Below are positions 16,189 to 24,882 of a stretch of 64,000 bases of DNA, in pieces. Below the pieces are notes generated by a model, which saw only the letters and a program-made list of their open reading frames with translations, was not told the origin of the DNA and made no database searches. Position 1 is the stretch's first letter, and the number at the start of each line of letters is the position of its first letter. The position numbers and the translations under genes are program-made. Source of the DNA: Sphingobium sp. AS12 (lineage in GTDB: Bacteria > Pseudomonadota > Alphaproteobacteria > Sphingomonadales > Sphingomonadaceae); the NCBI RefSeq assembly GCF_019097845.1, contig NZ_JAHRGM010000035.1, forward strand, positions 186,001 through 250,000. The letters are read 5' to 3'.

Positions 16189-16282
16189 GTTCGCCCTGAG
16201 CGAAGTCGAAGGGCTCGGCCGACCGAAAGGGAGGCCACTTCGCTTCGCTCAGTGGATGGCTTCGACTTCGCTCAGCCCGAAC
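16189..16282. repeat. GAGCGAAGTCGA-family palindrome, copy 1 (serC-serA spacer)
   Basis: GTTCGCCCTGAGCGAAGTCG at 16189 begins a 23-base arm that pairs with its inverted copy at 16260-16282 with two mismatches; additional complementary segments lie inside. Its insertion makes a spurious in-frame extension upstream of serA. Related palindromes occur at 17.9, 24.8 and 43.4 kb. Confidence 0.85.
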
Positions 16283-16311
16283 GGCTTTCTTATTCCAGAA
16301 GGATCAAATCC

Positions 16312-17892
16312 ATGCCCAAAGTCCTTATTTCCGACCAGATGGACCCCCGCGCCGCCGCGATCTTCCGGGAGCGTGGCGTCGAAGTCGATGTCATCACCGG
16401 CAAGACCCCCGAAGAGTTGAAGGCGATGATCGGCCAATATGACGGCCTCGCCATTCGCAGCTCGACCAAGGTGACCAAGGACATCCTCGACGCCGCCACC
16501 AACCTCAAGGTCATTGGCCGCGCCGGTATCGGCGTCGACAATGTCGACATCCCCTACGCCTCCGCCAAGGGCGTGATCGTCATGAACACCCCGTTCGGCA
16601 ACTCGATCACCACCGCCGAACATGCCATCGCGCTGATCTTCGCGCTGGCGCGCCAGATTCCCGAAGCCAATGCCCAGACCCAGCAGGGCCTGTGGCCCAA
16701 AAACGGCTTCATGGGCGTGGAAGTCACCGGCAAGGTGCTGGGCCTCATTGGTGCGGGCAATATCGGCTCGATCGTCGCCAGCCGCGCGCTGGGTCTGAAA
16801 ATGAAGGTCGTCGCCTTCGACCCGTTCCTGACGCCCGAACGCGCCGTCGAAATGGGCGTGGAAAAGGCCGATCTCGACACGTTGCTGGCCAAGGCCGACT
16901 TCATCACCCTGCACACGCCGCTGACCGACCAGACCCGCAATATCCTGAGCCGCGAAAATCTGGCCAAGACCAAGAAGGGCGTGCGCATCGTCAACTGCGC
17001 ACGCGGCGGGTTGATCGACGAAGCCGCGCTGAAGGATGCGCTCGATTCGGGCCAGGTCGCGGGTGCCGCGCTTGACGTGTTCCAGACCGAACCGGCCAAG
17101 GAATCGCCCTTGTTCGGCACCCCCAACTTCATCTGCACTCCCCATCTGGGCGCGTCGACCGACGAAGCGCAGGTCAATGTCGCGTTGCAGGTCGCCGATC
17201 AGCTGTCCGACTATCTGCTCGACGGCGGCATCACCAATGCGCTGAACGTGCCCAGCCTGTCGGCGGAGGAAGCCCCCAAGCTCAAGCCCTATATGGCGAT
17301 TGCCGAGAAGCTGGGCAGCCTGGTCGGCCAGCTGGAAGGCGACCAGATCACCGGCGTCGCGGTAGAGGTAGAGGGCCATGCCGCCGAACTGAACCAGAAG
17401 CCGATCACCGCCGCCGTGCTGGCAGGACTGATGCGCGTCTATTCGGACACGGTGAACATGGTCAACGCCCCCTTCCTGGCCAAGGAACGCGGCCTCGACG
17501 TGCGCGAAGTGCGTCATGATCGCGAAGGCGACTATCAGACGCTGGTGCGCGTCACCGTCACCACCGAAAGCGGCCAGCGTTCGGTCGCCGGCACCTTGTT
17601 CGGCCACGCAAGCCCGCGTCTGGTCGAACTGTTCGGCATCAAGGTGGAGGCCGACCTAGACGGCACCATGCTCTACATCGTCAACCAGGACGCGCCCGGT
17701 TTCATCGGTCGTCTGGGGTCGACACTGGGCGCCGCCGACGTCAATATCGGCACCTTCCACCTTGGTCGTCGCAACCAGGGCGGCGAAGCCGTGCTGCTGC
17801 TGTCGGTTGACGGCACCGTTACCGAACCGCTCCGCTGGGAAATCTGCAACCTGACCGGCGTGAAGCAGGTCAAGGTGCTGCGTTTCGCGTGA
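16312..17892 (+). CDS. serA: D-3-phosphoglycerate dehydrogenase
   Basis: A 526-residue enzyme catalysing the first step of serine synthesis, NAD-dependent oxidation of 3-phosphoglycerate. It has the substrate-domain segment AIRSSTKVTKDIL, RAGIGVDNVDI, the NAD-binding GLIGAGNIGSIVA, the arginine motif NCARGGLIDEAAL and the catalytic His in CTPHLGASTDEAQVNVA. The long C-terminal half contains the intervening allosteric domain and a terminal ACT domain (starting near LYIVNQDAPGFIG). The ATG at 16312 follows AGAAGGATC; the upstream open frame is repeat-derived. It forms an operon with serC. Confidence 0.96.
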   Translation: MPKVLISDQMDPRAAAIFRERGVEVDVITGKTPEELKAMIGQYDGLAIRSSTKVTKDILDAATNLKVIGRAGIGVDNVDIPYASAKGVIVMNTPFGNSITTAEHAIALIFALARQIPEANAQTQQGLWPKNGFMGVEVTGKVLGLIGAGNIGSIVASRALGLKMKVVAFDPFLTPERAVEMGVEKADLDTLLAKADFITLHTPLTDQTRNILSRENLAKTKKGVRIVNCARGGLIDEAALKDALDSGQVAGAALDVFQTEPAKESPLFGTPNFICTPHLGASTDEAQVNVALQVADQLSDYLLDGGITNALNVPSLSAEEAPKLKPYMAIAEKLGSLVGQLEGDQITGVAVEVEGHAAELNQKPITAAVLAGLMRVYSDTVNMVNAPFLAKERGLDVREVRHDREGDYQTLVRVTVTTESGQRSVAGTLFGHASPRLVELFGIKVEADLDGTMLYIVNQDAPGFIGRLGSTLGAADVNIGTFHLGRRNQGGEAVLLLSVDGTVTEPLRWEICNLTGVKQVKVLRFA

Positions 17893-17907
17893 GGGCTGAC
17901 CCCTAAC

Positions 17908-17980
17908 CCGTTCGTCCTGAGCCTGTCGAAGGACTGTTCTTTTTAAAAGGACAGGGCTTCGACAGGCTCAGCCCGAACGG
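17908..17980. repeat. GTTCGTCCTGAGCCTGTCGAAG palindrome (serA-hisZ spacer)
   Basis: Arms 17908-17931 and 17957-17980 are inverted copies with two mismatches, and the inner CTGTTCTTTT/AAAAGGACAG segments pair as well, giving one hairpin of about 73 bases. It directly follows the serA stop and probably ends its transcript. Confidence 0.85.
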
Positions 17981-18026
17981 TGGTTGGGGGTGGCCTAGCG
18001 CCTATTTTCCGGTAAAGGCGCAAGCC

Positions 18027-19157
18027 ATGACCATGATCCCGCCCGGCCTTCTTCCCGAAGGATTATCCGACCGCCTGCCACCGCAGGCCGAAGCCTCCGC
18101 CCGGCTTGCCCGCCGCGTGCTGGATACGGTTGCGACCCATGGTTATGAGCGGGTCATGCCACCGCTTGCGGAATTTGAGGATACGCTGACCCAGCGGCTT
18201 AAATCCATGCGCGCGCAGGATCTGGTCCGTGCGGTCGATCCGGTGTCGCAGCGCAGCCTGGCGCTGCGCCCGGACATGACGGCGCAGGTCGGCCGCATCG
18301 CCGCGACGCGCCTGGCCACCGCGCCGCGCCCGCTGCGCCTCTCCTATGCCGGTCCGGTGATCCGCCTGAAAGCAAACCAGTTGCGCCCCGAACGGGAGAA
18401 GTTGCAGGTCGGGGCCGAACTGATCGGGTCGGACAGCGTCGCCGCCGCAGTGGAGATCGTCAATGTCGCGATCGAGGCGTTGCAGGCGGCGGGCGTTAGT
18501 GGTCTCACCATCGACTTCACCCTGCCCGACCTGATCGACATGCTGGCCGCCGGGCCGCTGCCCTTGGCTGCGGACGAACTGGAAGCGGTGCGCACCGAAC
18601 TGGATGCCAAGGATGCAGGCGCGCTCGTGGCGCTTGGCCCGCAAGCCGCCGCCTATCTCCCGCTGATCGAGGCGACCGGCCCGTTCCACGCCGCGATGGA
18701 GCGACTCGACGCCTTCAACGCGCAGCTGGGCGGCGCGATCGACAGCCGCATCGCGGGCCTGCGCGCCATCGCCAAACCGATTGGCTGGGACATTACCCTG
18801 ACGCTCGACCCGACAGAACGGCACGGCTTTGAATATCAGAACTGGTTCGGCTTCTCGATCTTTGCCGAAGGCTTCATCGGCGAAATCGGCCGGGGCGGCA
18901 GCTACGCCATTTTGCGCGCTGACGGGCAGGATGAACCCGCCATCGGCTTCTCGCTCTATCCCGACCCGCTGATCGACGCGGGTTTTGGTGACGAGGCACC
19001 CAAACGCCTGTTCCTGCCGCTGGGTGCCGACGCAATTCGCGCCGCCGCCTTGCGCGCCGAGGGCTGGCACACCGTCGCCGCGCTGGTGGGCGATGAGGAT
19101 GGCGCGACCCTGCGCTGCTCGCACTGGCTCGATGGCGCGGAACTGCGCGCTTTCTAA
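18027..19157 (+). CDS. hisZ: ATP phosphoribosyltransferase regulatory subunit
   Basis: A 376-residue class II aminoacyl-tRNA-synthetase-like protein. Motif 2-like and motif 3-like regions are seen in LALRPDMTAQVGRIAATRL and GRGGSYAIL, with RLSYAGPVIRLK between, but the histidyl-tRNA synthetase anticodon domain is absent. This is the HisZ subunit, which binds short-form HisG and confers histidine feedback control on the first step of histidine synthesis. hisG is not in the window. The neighbourhood (serA before, purA after) is usual for sphingomonads. Its stop overlaps the stop of the convergent esterase. Confidence 0.92.
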   Translation: MTMIPPGLLPEGLSDRLPPQAEASARLARRVLDTVATHGYERVMPPLAEFEDTLTQRLKSMRAQDLVRAVDPVSQRSLALRPDMTAQVGRIAATRLATAPRPLRLSYAGPVIRLKANQLRPEREKLQVGAELIGSDSVAAAVEIVNVAIEALQAAGVSGLTIDFTLPDLIDMLAAGPLPLAADELEAVRTELDAKDAGALVALGPQAAAYLPLIEATGPFHAAMERLDAFNAQLGGAIDSRIAGLRAIAKPIGWDITLTLDPTERHGFEYQNWFGFSIFAEGFIGEIGRGGSYAILRADGQDEPAIGFSLYPDPLIDAGFGDEAPKRLFLPLGADAIRAAALRAEGWHTVAALVGDEDGATLRCSHWLDGAELRAF

Positions 19158-20023
19158 CGGAATATCCGCGCCAGCCAGTTGTCCACGATCGCCGTCCCCG
19201 GATAGCCGGGGTCACCCATCTGCCGGTTGATCTGCATATGGCCGCGCAGCCCGCGACCCTCCAGCGCCTGTATCTCCACCGGCGTGCCTGCGCGTTTCAA
19301 GGCAGTGGCCAGGGCCTCCGATTGCGCCGCGCCATCGTCCCGGTCGACATGCAGGATCAGGAAGGCCGGAGCGTTGGGCCGGGCGGCATGGCGGGTCGGC
19401 GACAGCGCCTGCTGCCGCGCGGGATCGGTGCCGAACGCCTGTTCATAGGTGCCCTTCATGAACCGGCCCGATTGCGCCATCTGCGCCGCCACATCATAGG
19501 CCGCGCCGTCCAGCGGGATGATCCCGCGCACGGCATCGGGCGGCAGGCCAGCCTTGGCGAAATAGCGCATGTCCGTCCCCACCAGCGCGACCAGATGCGC
19601 GCCCGCGCTATGCCCCATCAGCACGATCCGGCCCGGATCGACCCCCAATGTCGCCGCCCCCTTGCGCAGGAAGGCGACCGCATCGGCCACATCCTGCGCC
19701 TGCTGTTCCACTGTGGCCCCTGGAACCAGGCGATAGTCGATCGACGCAAATGCATAACCAAGCTGTTGATAATGAAGGGATTTATACCGGCCGGTGGCAT
19801 TGTCCTTACTGCCCCGCTTCCACCCGCCGCCATGGACGAAAATCACCAACGGTTTCACTATGTTCGGCTGACTGTCGGCTTTGCCCGGCCAGAAATCGAG
19901 CGTCTGCGCCGGATCGCTGCCATAGGCCATCACTTGCTCTCCAGCCTGCTCCCGTAGCGGAGCGCCGTCGGCGGGGGACAAGAGCGACAGGCACAGGGCA
20001 AGGATCAGCGCTATCCGCACCAC
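19154..20023 (-). CDS. Secreted alpha/beta-hydrolase, BD-FAE/carboxylesterase type
   Basis: A 289-residue esterase with an N-terminal Sec signal peptide (IALILALCLSLLSPADGAP). The oxyanion-hole motif is FVHGGGWKRGSK, the nucleophile elbow is LMGHSAGAHLVAL, and the later Asp and His (HVDRDDGA and GLRGHMQINRQ) complete the triad. The family includes feruloyl and short-chain esterases; the substrate is unknown. It is transcribed divergently from purA, with 232 bases between. Confidence 0.88.
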   Translation of the reverse strand: MVRIALILALCLSLLSPADGAPLREQAGEQVMAYGSDPAQTLDFWPGKADSQPNIVKPLVIFVHGGGWKRGSKDNATGRYKSLHYQQLGYAFASIDYRLVPGATVEQQAQDVADAVAFLRKGAATLGVDPGRIVLMGHSAGAHLVALVGTDMRYFAKAGLPPDAVRGIIPLDGAAYDVAAQMAQSGRFMKGTYEQAFGTDPARQQALSPTRHAARPNAPAFLILHVDRDDGAAQSEALATALKRAGTPVEIQALEGRGLRGHMQINRQMGDPGYPGTAIVDNWLARIFR

Positions 20024-20255
20024 ACATCTCCACAGACGACGGATAATCAGGATTGCGCGCCTGCATCATCTCGTAAAGCCGTTGCCCTGTATCAAAGTGT
20101 AATCGCTCCCCGCCTTGACGCGCCCGCCCCGCGCCGCTAACCCGCGCCCGCACCGGGTGCCCCATACTCTGTCGGGCGCCCAATCGATCCTACCGGCATG
20201 TCGAGTCCCGTCGAAGGGCATGGCCGGTCCGCGCGGCGGGCGGAGATCTGTATCC

Positions 20256-21545
20256 ATGGCAAATGTAACCGTGATCGGCGCCCAATGGGGTGACGAGGGC
20301 AAGGGCAAGATCGTCGACTGGCTGTCGGAGCGCGCCGATGTCGTTGCCCGTTTCCAGGGCGGCCATAATGCGGGCCACACGTTGGTCGTTGGCGAGAAAG
20401 TCTATAAACTCTCGCTGCTGCCATCGGGCATCGTGCGCGGCACGCTGTCGGTGATCGGCAATGGCGTGGTGCTGGACCCGTGGCATTTCCGCGATGAAGT
20501 CGCCAAGCTGACCGGGCAGGGCGTGTCGATCACGCCCGACAATCTCCAGATCGCCGAAACCTGCCCGCTGATCCTGCCCTTCCACCGCGACCTTGATGGC
20601 CTGCGCGAGGATGCGAGCGGTGCTGGCAAGATCGGCACCACCCGGCGCGGCATTGGCCCGGCCTATGAGGACAAGGTTGGCCGCCGTGCTATCCGCGTGT
20701 GCGACCTTGCCCATCTCGACGATCTTGGGCCCCAGCTCGATCGCCTGACCGCCCATCATGACGCGCTGCGCGCCGGTTTTGGCGAACCGCCGATCGATCG
20801 TGCCGCGCTGATGGCGGAACTGACCGAGATTGCCGACTTCATCCTGCCCTTCGTTAAGCCGGTGTGGCTGACGCTCAACCGTGCCAAGGCGGCGGGCAAG
20901 CGCATCTTGTTCGAAGGCGCGCAGGGCACCCTGCTCGACATCGATCATGGCACCTATCCCTTCGTCACCTCGTCCAACACGGTCGCGGGCACGGCGGCGA
21001 GCGGCACCGGCCTTGGCCCCAATGCGGCAGGCTTCGTGCTGGGCATCGTCAAGGCCTATACCACCCGCGTCGGCTCCGGCCCGTTCCCCACCGAACTGGA
21101 GGACGCCACCGGCCAGCGGCTGGGCGAACGCGGCCATGAATTTGGCACTGTCACAGGGCGCAAGCGCCGCTGCGGCTGGTTCGACGCCGTGCTGGTGCGC
21201 CAGTCGATCGCGGTGTCGGGCGTCACCGGCATCGCGCTGACCAAGCTCGACGTGCTGGACGGGTTCGACACGCTCAATATCTGCGTCGGCTACAAGATTG
21301 GCGACCAGACCTACGACTATCTGCCCGCCCATGCGCAGGATCAGGCGAAGGCACAGCCGATCTACGAAACGATCGAAGGCTGGCACGACACCACTGCCGG
21401 CGCACGCAGCTGGGCGGACCTTCCCGCGCAGGCGATCAAATATATCCGCCGGATCGAGGAACTGATCGGCTGCCCGGTCACGCTCGTATCCACCAGCCCG
21501 GAGCGCGAGGATACCATCCTGGTGCGCGATCCCTTCGCGGATTAA
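20256..21545 (+). CDS. purA: Adenylosuccinate synthetase
   Basis: A 429-residue enzyme that joins IMP and aspartate using GTP in the first committed step of AMP synthesis. It starts [20 protein letters not shown] with the signature P-loop, has [12 protein letters not shown], the arginine-rich [15 protein letters not shown] and the GTP-binding end [12 protein letters not shown]. The ATG at 20256 follows CGGAG; the frame is open further upstream but that part has no similarity. It is followed by a small hairpin and a large family A palindrome. Confidence 0.97.
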   Translation: MANVTVIGAQWGDEGKGKIVDWLSERADVVARFQGGHNAGHTLVVGEKVYKLSLLPSGIVRGTLSVIGNGVVLDPWHFRDEVAKLTGQGVSITPDNLQIAETCPLILPFHRDLDGLREDASGAGKIGTTRRGIGPAYEDKVGRRAIRVCDLAHLDDLGPQLDRLTAHHDALRAGFGEPPIDRAALMAELTEIADFILPFVKPVWLTLNRAKAAGKRILFEGAQGTLLDIDHGTYPFVTSSNTVAGTAASGTGLGPNAAGFVLGIVKAYTTRVGSGPFPTELEDATGQRLGERGHEFGTVTGRKRRCGWFDAVLVRQSIAVSGVTGIALTKLDVLDGFDTLNICVGYKIGDQTYDYLPAHAQDQAKAQPIYETIEGWHDTTAGARSWADLPAQAIKYIRRIEELIGCPVTLVSTSPEREDTILVRDPFAD

Positions 21546-21554
21546 GGTTATAGG

Positions 21555-21657
21555 GTTCAGGCATAGCCTGAACTGTTCCGCACCGGCCCGCTCCCCCACC
21601 CGGCCGCCCAATCAGGATATTCTGTGGGTGGCCGGGTGGGGGAGCGGGCCGGTGCGG
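21555..21657. repeat. Small hairpin plus large palindromic repeat, family A copy 2
   Basis: GTTCAGGC (21555-21562) and GCCTGAAC (21566-21573) form a small hairpin. It is followed by the large palindrome 21578-21610 / 21625-21657, nearly identical in arm sequence to the copy at 6414-6493 but with a different loop. In both copies a short unrelated hairpin precedes the large one just after a stop codon. Confidence 0.9.
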
Positions 21658-21676
21658 TCTTTCCGAAGGAAAATAA

Positions 21677-21856
21677 ATGGCCGAGAAATTCGAACGGCAT
21701 AGGCAGCCCTGGACTCAGGATGAAATCCAGAAGCTGCACCTGCTGGCGAAGAAGGGTATGGGCCTCAAGGCTATCGCCAAGGCGCTGACCCGGACCGAGG
21801 AATCGACCAAGGCCCGTGCCAAGGAAGACGGTCTGAACATCGCCAAACTGCGTTAA
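21677..21856 (+). CDS. Small SANT/Myb-like helical protein, 59 residues
   Basis: Translated directly from the sequence: the start MAEKFERHRQPWTQDEIQKL is followed by LLAKKGMGLKAIAKALTRTE and ends NIAKLR. The Trp-plus-acidic segment PWTQDEI and the helix KAIAKALTRTEESTKARAKE look like a SANT/Myb or homeodomain-like tri-helical unit, so it may bind DNA or act as a small nucleoid or regulatory factor. It is short, basic and cytoplasmic. AAGGA lies a few bases upstream of the ATG at 21677. Its stop overlaps the convergent Pr6Pr gene stop by 4 bases. Function unknown. Confidence 0.8.
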   Translation: MAEKFERHRQPWTQDEIQKLHLLAKKGMGLKAIAKALTRTEESTKARAKEDGLNIAKLR

Positions 21857-22449
21857 CGGCGCTGCGCCATGCGCCGATCGATCCAGACCAGCGCATGGCC
21901 CGCCGCGACGAAGCCTATCGCGATCAGCACCGCATTGACCAGCACCGTGCCGATGCCGAGCTTCGCGACGTCGATGAACGGATAGGCATAGCGTCCCTCC
22001 GCCATGCCGCGCAGCAAAGCATAGGGCAAATAGAGCGCGGGAAACAGCGTCCATCCCCATGCATCGCGCCATCGCAACTGGCCTCGCACCGCAAAGGCGA
22101 TCCACCACAAGGGGACCAGCACGGGCGTCACCTTGTGCAGCAGCGTATCGGCGAGCAGCGCACCGCCGCTCAAAGTCAACAGTCCGCGCAGCAGCAAGCC
22201 ATAGATGATCCCGACCAACAGGATCGCCAGCATGACGCCTGCAAATCGGCGCGGATGCGGTCGCCCACCGATCGCAGCCCAGCCAAAGGCCAGCGCGACG
22301 AGCAGATTGGTCAGCACCGTGAAGTAGCGCAGCAATGTCCAGAGCGTGCCCGCAACCGACCCGGTCTGATCGAGCGTCGCTGCGAATTGCACGACCAGCC
22401 CGGCCATTGCGACAAGGGCCACGATCGCCGCCGCTATCCTTGCCGTCAT
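21853..22449 (-). CDS. Pr6Pr family membrane protein
   Basis: A 198-residue inner-membrane protein with six predicted hydrophobic helices. LRYFTVLTNLLVAL near residue 40, LLHKVTPVLVPLWW in the middle and FPALYLPYALLRG with GRYAYPFIDV near the end match the Pr6Pr (FAR-17a/AIG1-like) family, which in eukaryotes includes hydrolases of fatty-acid esters of hydroxy fatty acids. Bacterial function unproven. It overlaps the preceding symporter gene by ATGA, so the two are coupled. Confidence 0.8.
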   Translation of the reverse strand: MTARIAAAIVALVAMAGLVVQFAATLDQTGSVAGTLWTLLRYFTVLTNLLVALAFGWAAIGGRPHPRRFAGVMLAILLVGIIYGLLLRGLLTLSGGALLADTLLHKVTPVLVPLWWIAFAVRGQLRWRDAWGWTLFPALYLPYALLRGMAEGRYAYPFIDVAKLGIGTVLVNAVLIAIGFVAAGHALVWIDRRMAQRR

Positions 22450-23756
22450 GCCCGATCCTCCTCACCTGCCGCGATCACCGTCGCCGCGACCAGATCGCCG
22501 GTTACGTTCAGCGCGGTGCGGCACATGTCGAGCAGCCGGTCGACGCCGAGCACCAGCCCGATCCCTTCAGGGGGGATGCCGACCATGCCCAGTATCATCG
22601 CCACCACGGGCAGCGATCCCGCCGGCACGCCCGCTGTACCGATGCCGCCCAAAATGCACATCATCATCACCATGACCTGTTGGGCGATGCTGAGGTCGAT
22701 GCTGAAAAACTGGGCGAGGAAGATCACCGTGATCCCCTCGAACATCGCCGTGCCATTCTGGTTGGCGGTCGCGCCGATGGTCAGGACGAAGCGGGCGATG
22801 CGGCGGGGCAGGCGCAACTCCTCTTCCGCCACGCGCAAGGCGGTGGGCAGGGTCGCGTTGGAGGATGCGGTGGCAAAGGCCATGACCGTCGCCTCCTGCA
22901 CCGAGGCGAAGAAGCGCCAAGGCGATCGTTTGGCTATGAAGGCGATCAGCAGCGAATAGACGCCAAACATCTGGATCGCCAGCGCCAGCAGCACCACGCC
23001 GACATAGGCGGACAGACGGATCAGCAAGTCCCAGCCGAAATGCGCGGCCAGGTTGAACATGAAGCAGGCGATGGCAATCGGGGCCAGGCGAATGACCAGC
23101 CCCATCAGCCGCATCGTCACCGCCAGCACGCCTTCCATCGCGCTTAGCAGCAATTGGGTCTGCGGCGTGCGCACCAGCATCAGCCCGATGCCGAAAAACA
23201 GGGCAAAGACCATCACCGCCAATATGTCGTTGCCCGCCATGGCCGCGACGATATTGTCGGGGACGATTGCGATGAAGGCGGCCATCCCCTGCGGCGCGTC
23301 ACTGCCCCGGCTCACTATCGCCTGCGCGCCCGGTCCTGCCTCGCTCAGCATCGCCCGTGCCATGGCCGGGTCGATCCCTGCGCCCGGCCGCAACAGGTCG
23401 ACCACCAGCAGGCTGACCGCCACAGCAATCGCCGACACGACCAGTGTATAGACTAATGTGCGCAGCCCCACGCGGCGCAGGGCGCGAATCTCCCCCATCT
23501 CGGCAATCCCGACGATCAGCGCCGACACCAGCAGCGGGATGACCAGCATGAACAGCAGGCGCAGGAAAATCTGGCCGATCGGCCCAGTGACATAGGTGGT
23601 GACATGATCGACCCAGCGCGCATCCGGCGCGGTCATATAGACGGCAAGGCCGACCACCAGCCCGATGACGAACCCGGCCAGCATCTGCCACTGGAGCGAT
23701 ACCGCCGCAGTCCTTGTGCCGGTTTCAGCGCTTGGTTCGGGGCTTGTGCCGGTCAA
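22446..23756 (-). CDS. Dicarboxylate/amino acid:cation symporter (DAACS family)
   Basis: A 436-residue secondary transporter related to GltP/DctA. Diagnostic motifs are the serine-rich hairpin ATASSNATLPTALRV, the cation-binding NQNGTAMFEG, and VMVMMMCILGGIGTAGVPAG near the second hairpin. It should import glutamate, aspartate or C4-dicarboxylates with Na+ or H+ across the inner membrane. The central loop carries an unusual acidic stretch compared with the second DAACS gene at 24.9 kb, so the two are not recent duplicates. Confidence 0.9.
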   Translation of the reverse strand: MTGTSPEPSAETGTRTAAVSLQWQMLAGFVIGLVVGLAVYMTAPDARWVDHVTTYVTGPIGQIFLRLLFMLVIPLLVSALIVGIAEMGEIRALRRVGLRTLVYTLVVSAIAVAVSLLVVDLLRPGAGIDPAMARAMLSEAGPGAQAIVSRGSDAPQGMAAFIAIVPDNIVAAMAGNDILAVMVFALFFGIGLMLVRTPQTQLLLSAMEGVLAVTMRLMGLVIRLAPIAIACFMFNLAAHFGWDLLIRLSAYVGVVLLALAIQMFGVYSLLIAFIAKRSPWRFFASVQEATVMAFATASSNATLPTALRVAEEELRLPRRIARFVLTIGATANQNGTAMFEGITVIFLAQFFSIDLSIAQQVMVMMMCILGGIGTAGVPAGSLPVVAMILGMVGIPPEGIGLVLGVDRLLDMCRTALNVTGDLVAATVIAAGEEDRA

Positions 23757-23898
23757 TCGCCTGTCCTCATGTTACCGTAGCTGTCCAACGGTCCGGCACG
23801 GCTGCAAGTTGCACCAAAAGCCAGTCATTTCGCTATAGCATCGAGGGAGCTTTTCCGCGCCTCTTGCGTTGGCGCGGTCCTATCCTTTGGAGACCCGC

Positions 23899-24783
23899 AT
23901 GATCGTCGATCCCGTACCCAGTCTGCGCCGCATGGCGACGGAAGTGTGGAAGCCGCTGACGTTATTGTTCGTGTGGGACTGTGCCGTCACGATCACCTAT
24001 TATGTGCTGCCGTTCAAGGCGCCCGAACTGCCACTGACCATCTTCGGCACCGCGCTGGCTTTGTTCCTGGGGTTCCGGTCCAATTCGGCCTATCAGCGCT
24101 GGTGGGAAGGGCGCACCCTGTGGGGGGCGATGATCAACGCGTCGCGCAGCCTGGCGCGCGCGACCCGCAATTTCCTGCCCGATCCCGAAGGACGCGATTT
24201 GAAGCGCGAAATCGTCAAGCGCCAGATCGCCTATGTCAACGCGCTGCGCTGCCAGTTGCGGCGGCTGCCGATCGATGACGATGTCACCCGATTTCTGGAG
24301 GAAAAGGACAAGGGGCTGGCGCTGGCCCGCACCAATGCGGCCAACGGCCTGCTCGACAGCACCGGGCGGCGTATCGACATCGCCCGGCGTGAAGGGTGGA
24401 TCGACACGATCCAGCAGACCCAGATGGAGGCGGTGCTGGTCGACATCGCCAATGCGCAGGGCGGGATGGAGCGTCTCAAAAATACGCCGCTGCCGGTGCA
24501 ATATCGCTATCTGCCGACTATCTTCACCCATCTTTTCTGCCTCTTCCTGCCGATCGGGCTGGTCGAGACTCTGGGGCTGGCGACGCCTTTGGGGTCAACC
24601 GTGGCGGGCCTCATGTTCCTGGCGGTGTTGCGGATCGGCGACGATCTGGTCGATCCCTTCGCCAACACGGTCCATGACGTATCGCTCAACGCCATGTGCC
24701 GCACGATCGAGATCGACCTGCTCCAGTCCATCGGCGACCCCGCACCGGAACCGCTGAGGCCCGCGCGCGGGGTGTTGTGGTAG
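23899..24783 (+). CDS. Bestrophin family ion channel
   Basis: A 294-residue bacterial bestrophin (UPF0187). The preferred ATG at 23899 (MIVDPVPSLRRMATEVWKPL) follows TTTGGAG. Characteristic stretches are ALALFLGFRSNSAYQRWWEG with the SAYxRWWE motif, LWGAMINASRSLARATRNF, and LPTIFTHLFCLFLPIGLVE. The C-terminal IGDDLVDPFANTVHDVSLNAMCRTIE contains the acidic loop found in the family. Bacterial homologues are pentameric cation or anion channels; selectivity cannot be predicted. It sits between two DAACS symporter genes on the other strand. Confidence 0.9.
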   Translation: MIVDPVPSLRRMATEVWKPLTLLFVWDCAVTITYYVLPFKAPELPLTIFGTALALFLGFRSNSAYQRWWEGRTLWGAMINASRSLARATRNFLPDPEGRDLKREIVKRQIAYVNALRCQLRRLPIDDDVTRFLEEKDKGLALARTNAANGLLDSTGRRIDIARREGWIDTIQQTQMEAVLVDIANAQGGMERLKNTPLPVQYRYLPTIFTHLFCLFLPIGLVETLGLATPLGSTVAGLMFLAVLRIGDDLVDPFANTVHDVSLNAMCRTIEIDLLQSIGDPAPEPLRPARGVLW

Positions 24784-24799
24784 AGAAACTCGGAAATAT

Positions 24800-24874
24800 C
24801 CGTTCGCTTCGAGCGAAGTCGAGAAGCCGTTAGGCGAGCGCTTCTCGTTTCTCGACTTCGCTCGAAACGAACGG
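24800..24874. repeat. GAGCGAAGTCGA-family palindrome, copy 2
   Basis: Arms 24800-24825 (CCGTTCGCTTCGAGCGAAGT onward) and 24849-24874 are inverted copies with one mismatch around a 23-base loop. It lies between the convergent bestrophin and symporter genes and probably ends both transcripts. Confidence 0.88.
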
Positions 24875-24882
24875 AGGAAATA

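Noticed and set aside
14169..16238. Minus-strand open frame of 689 codons
   Set aside because: Only its last 221 codons (from 14834) are the extensin-like lipoprotein; the rest is antisense to serC and its leader.
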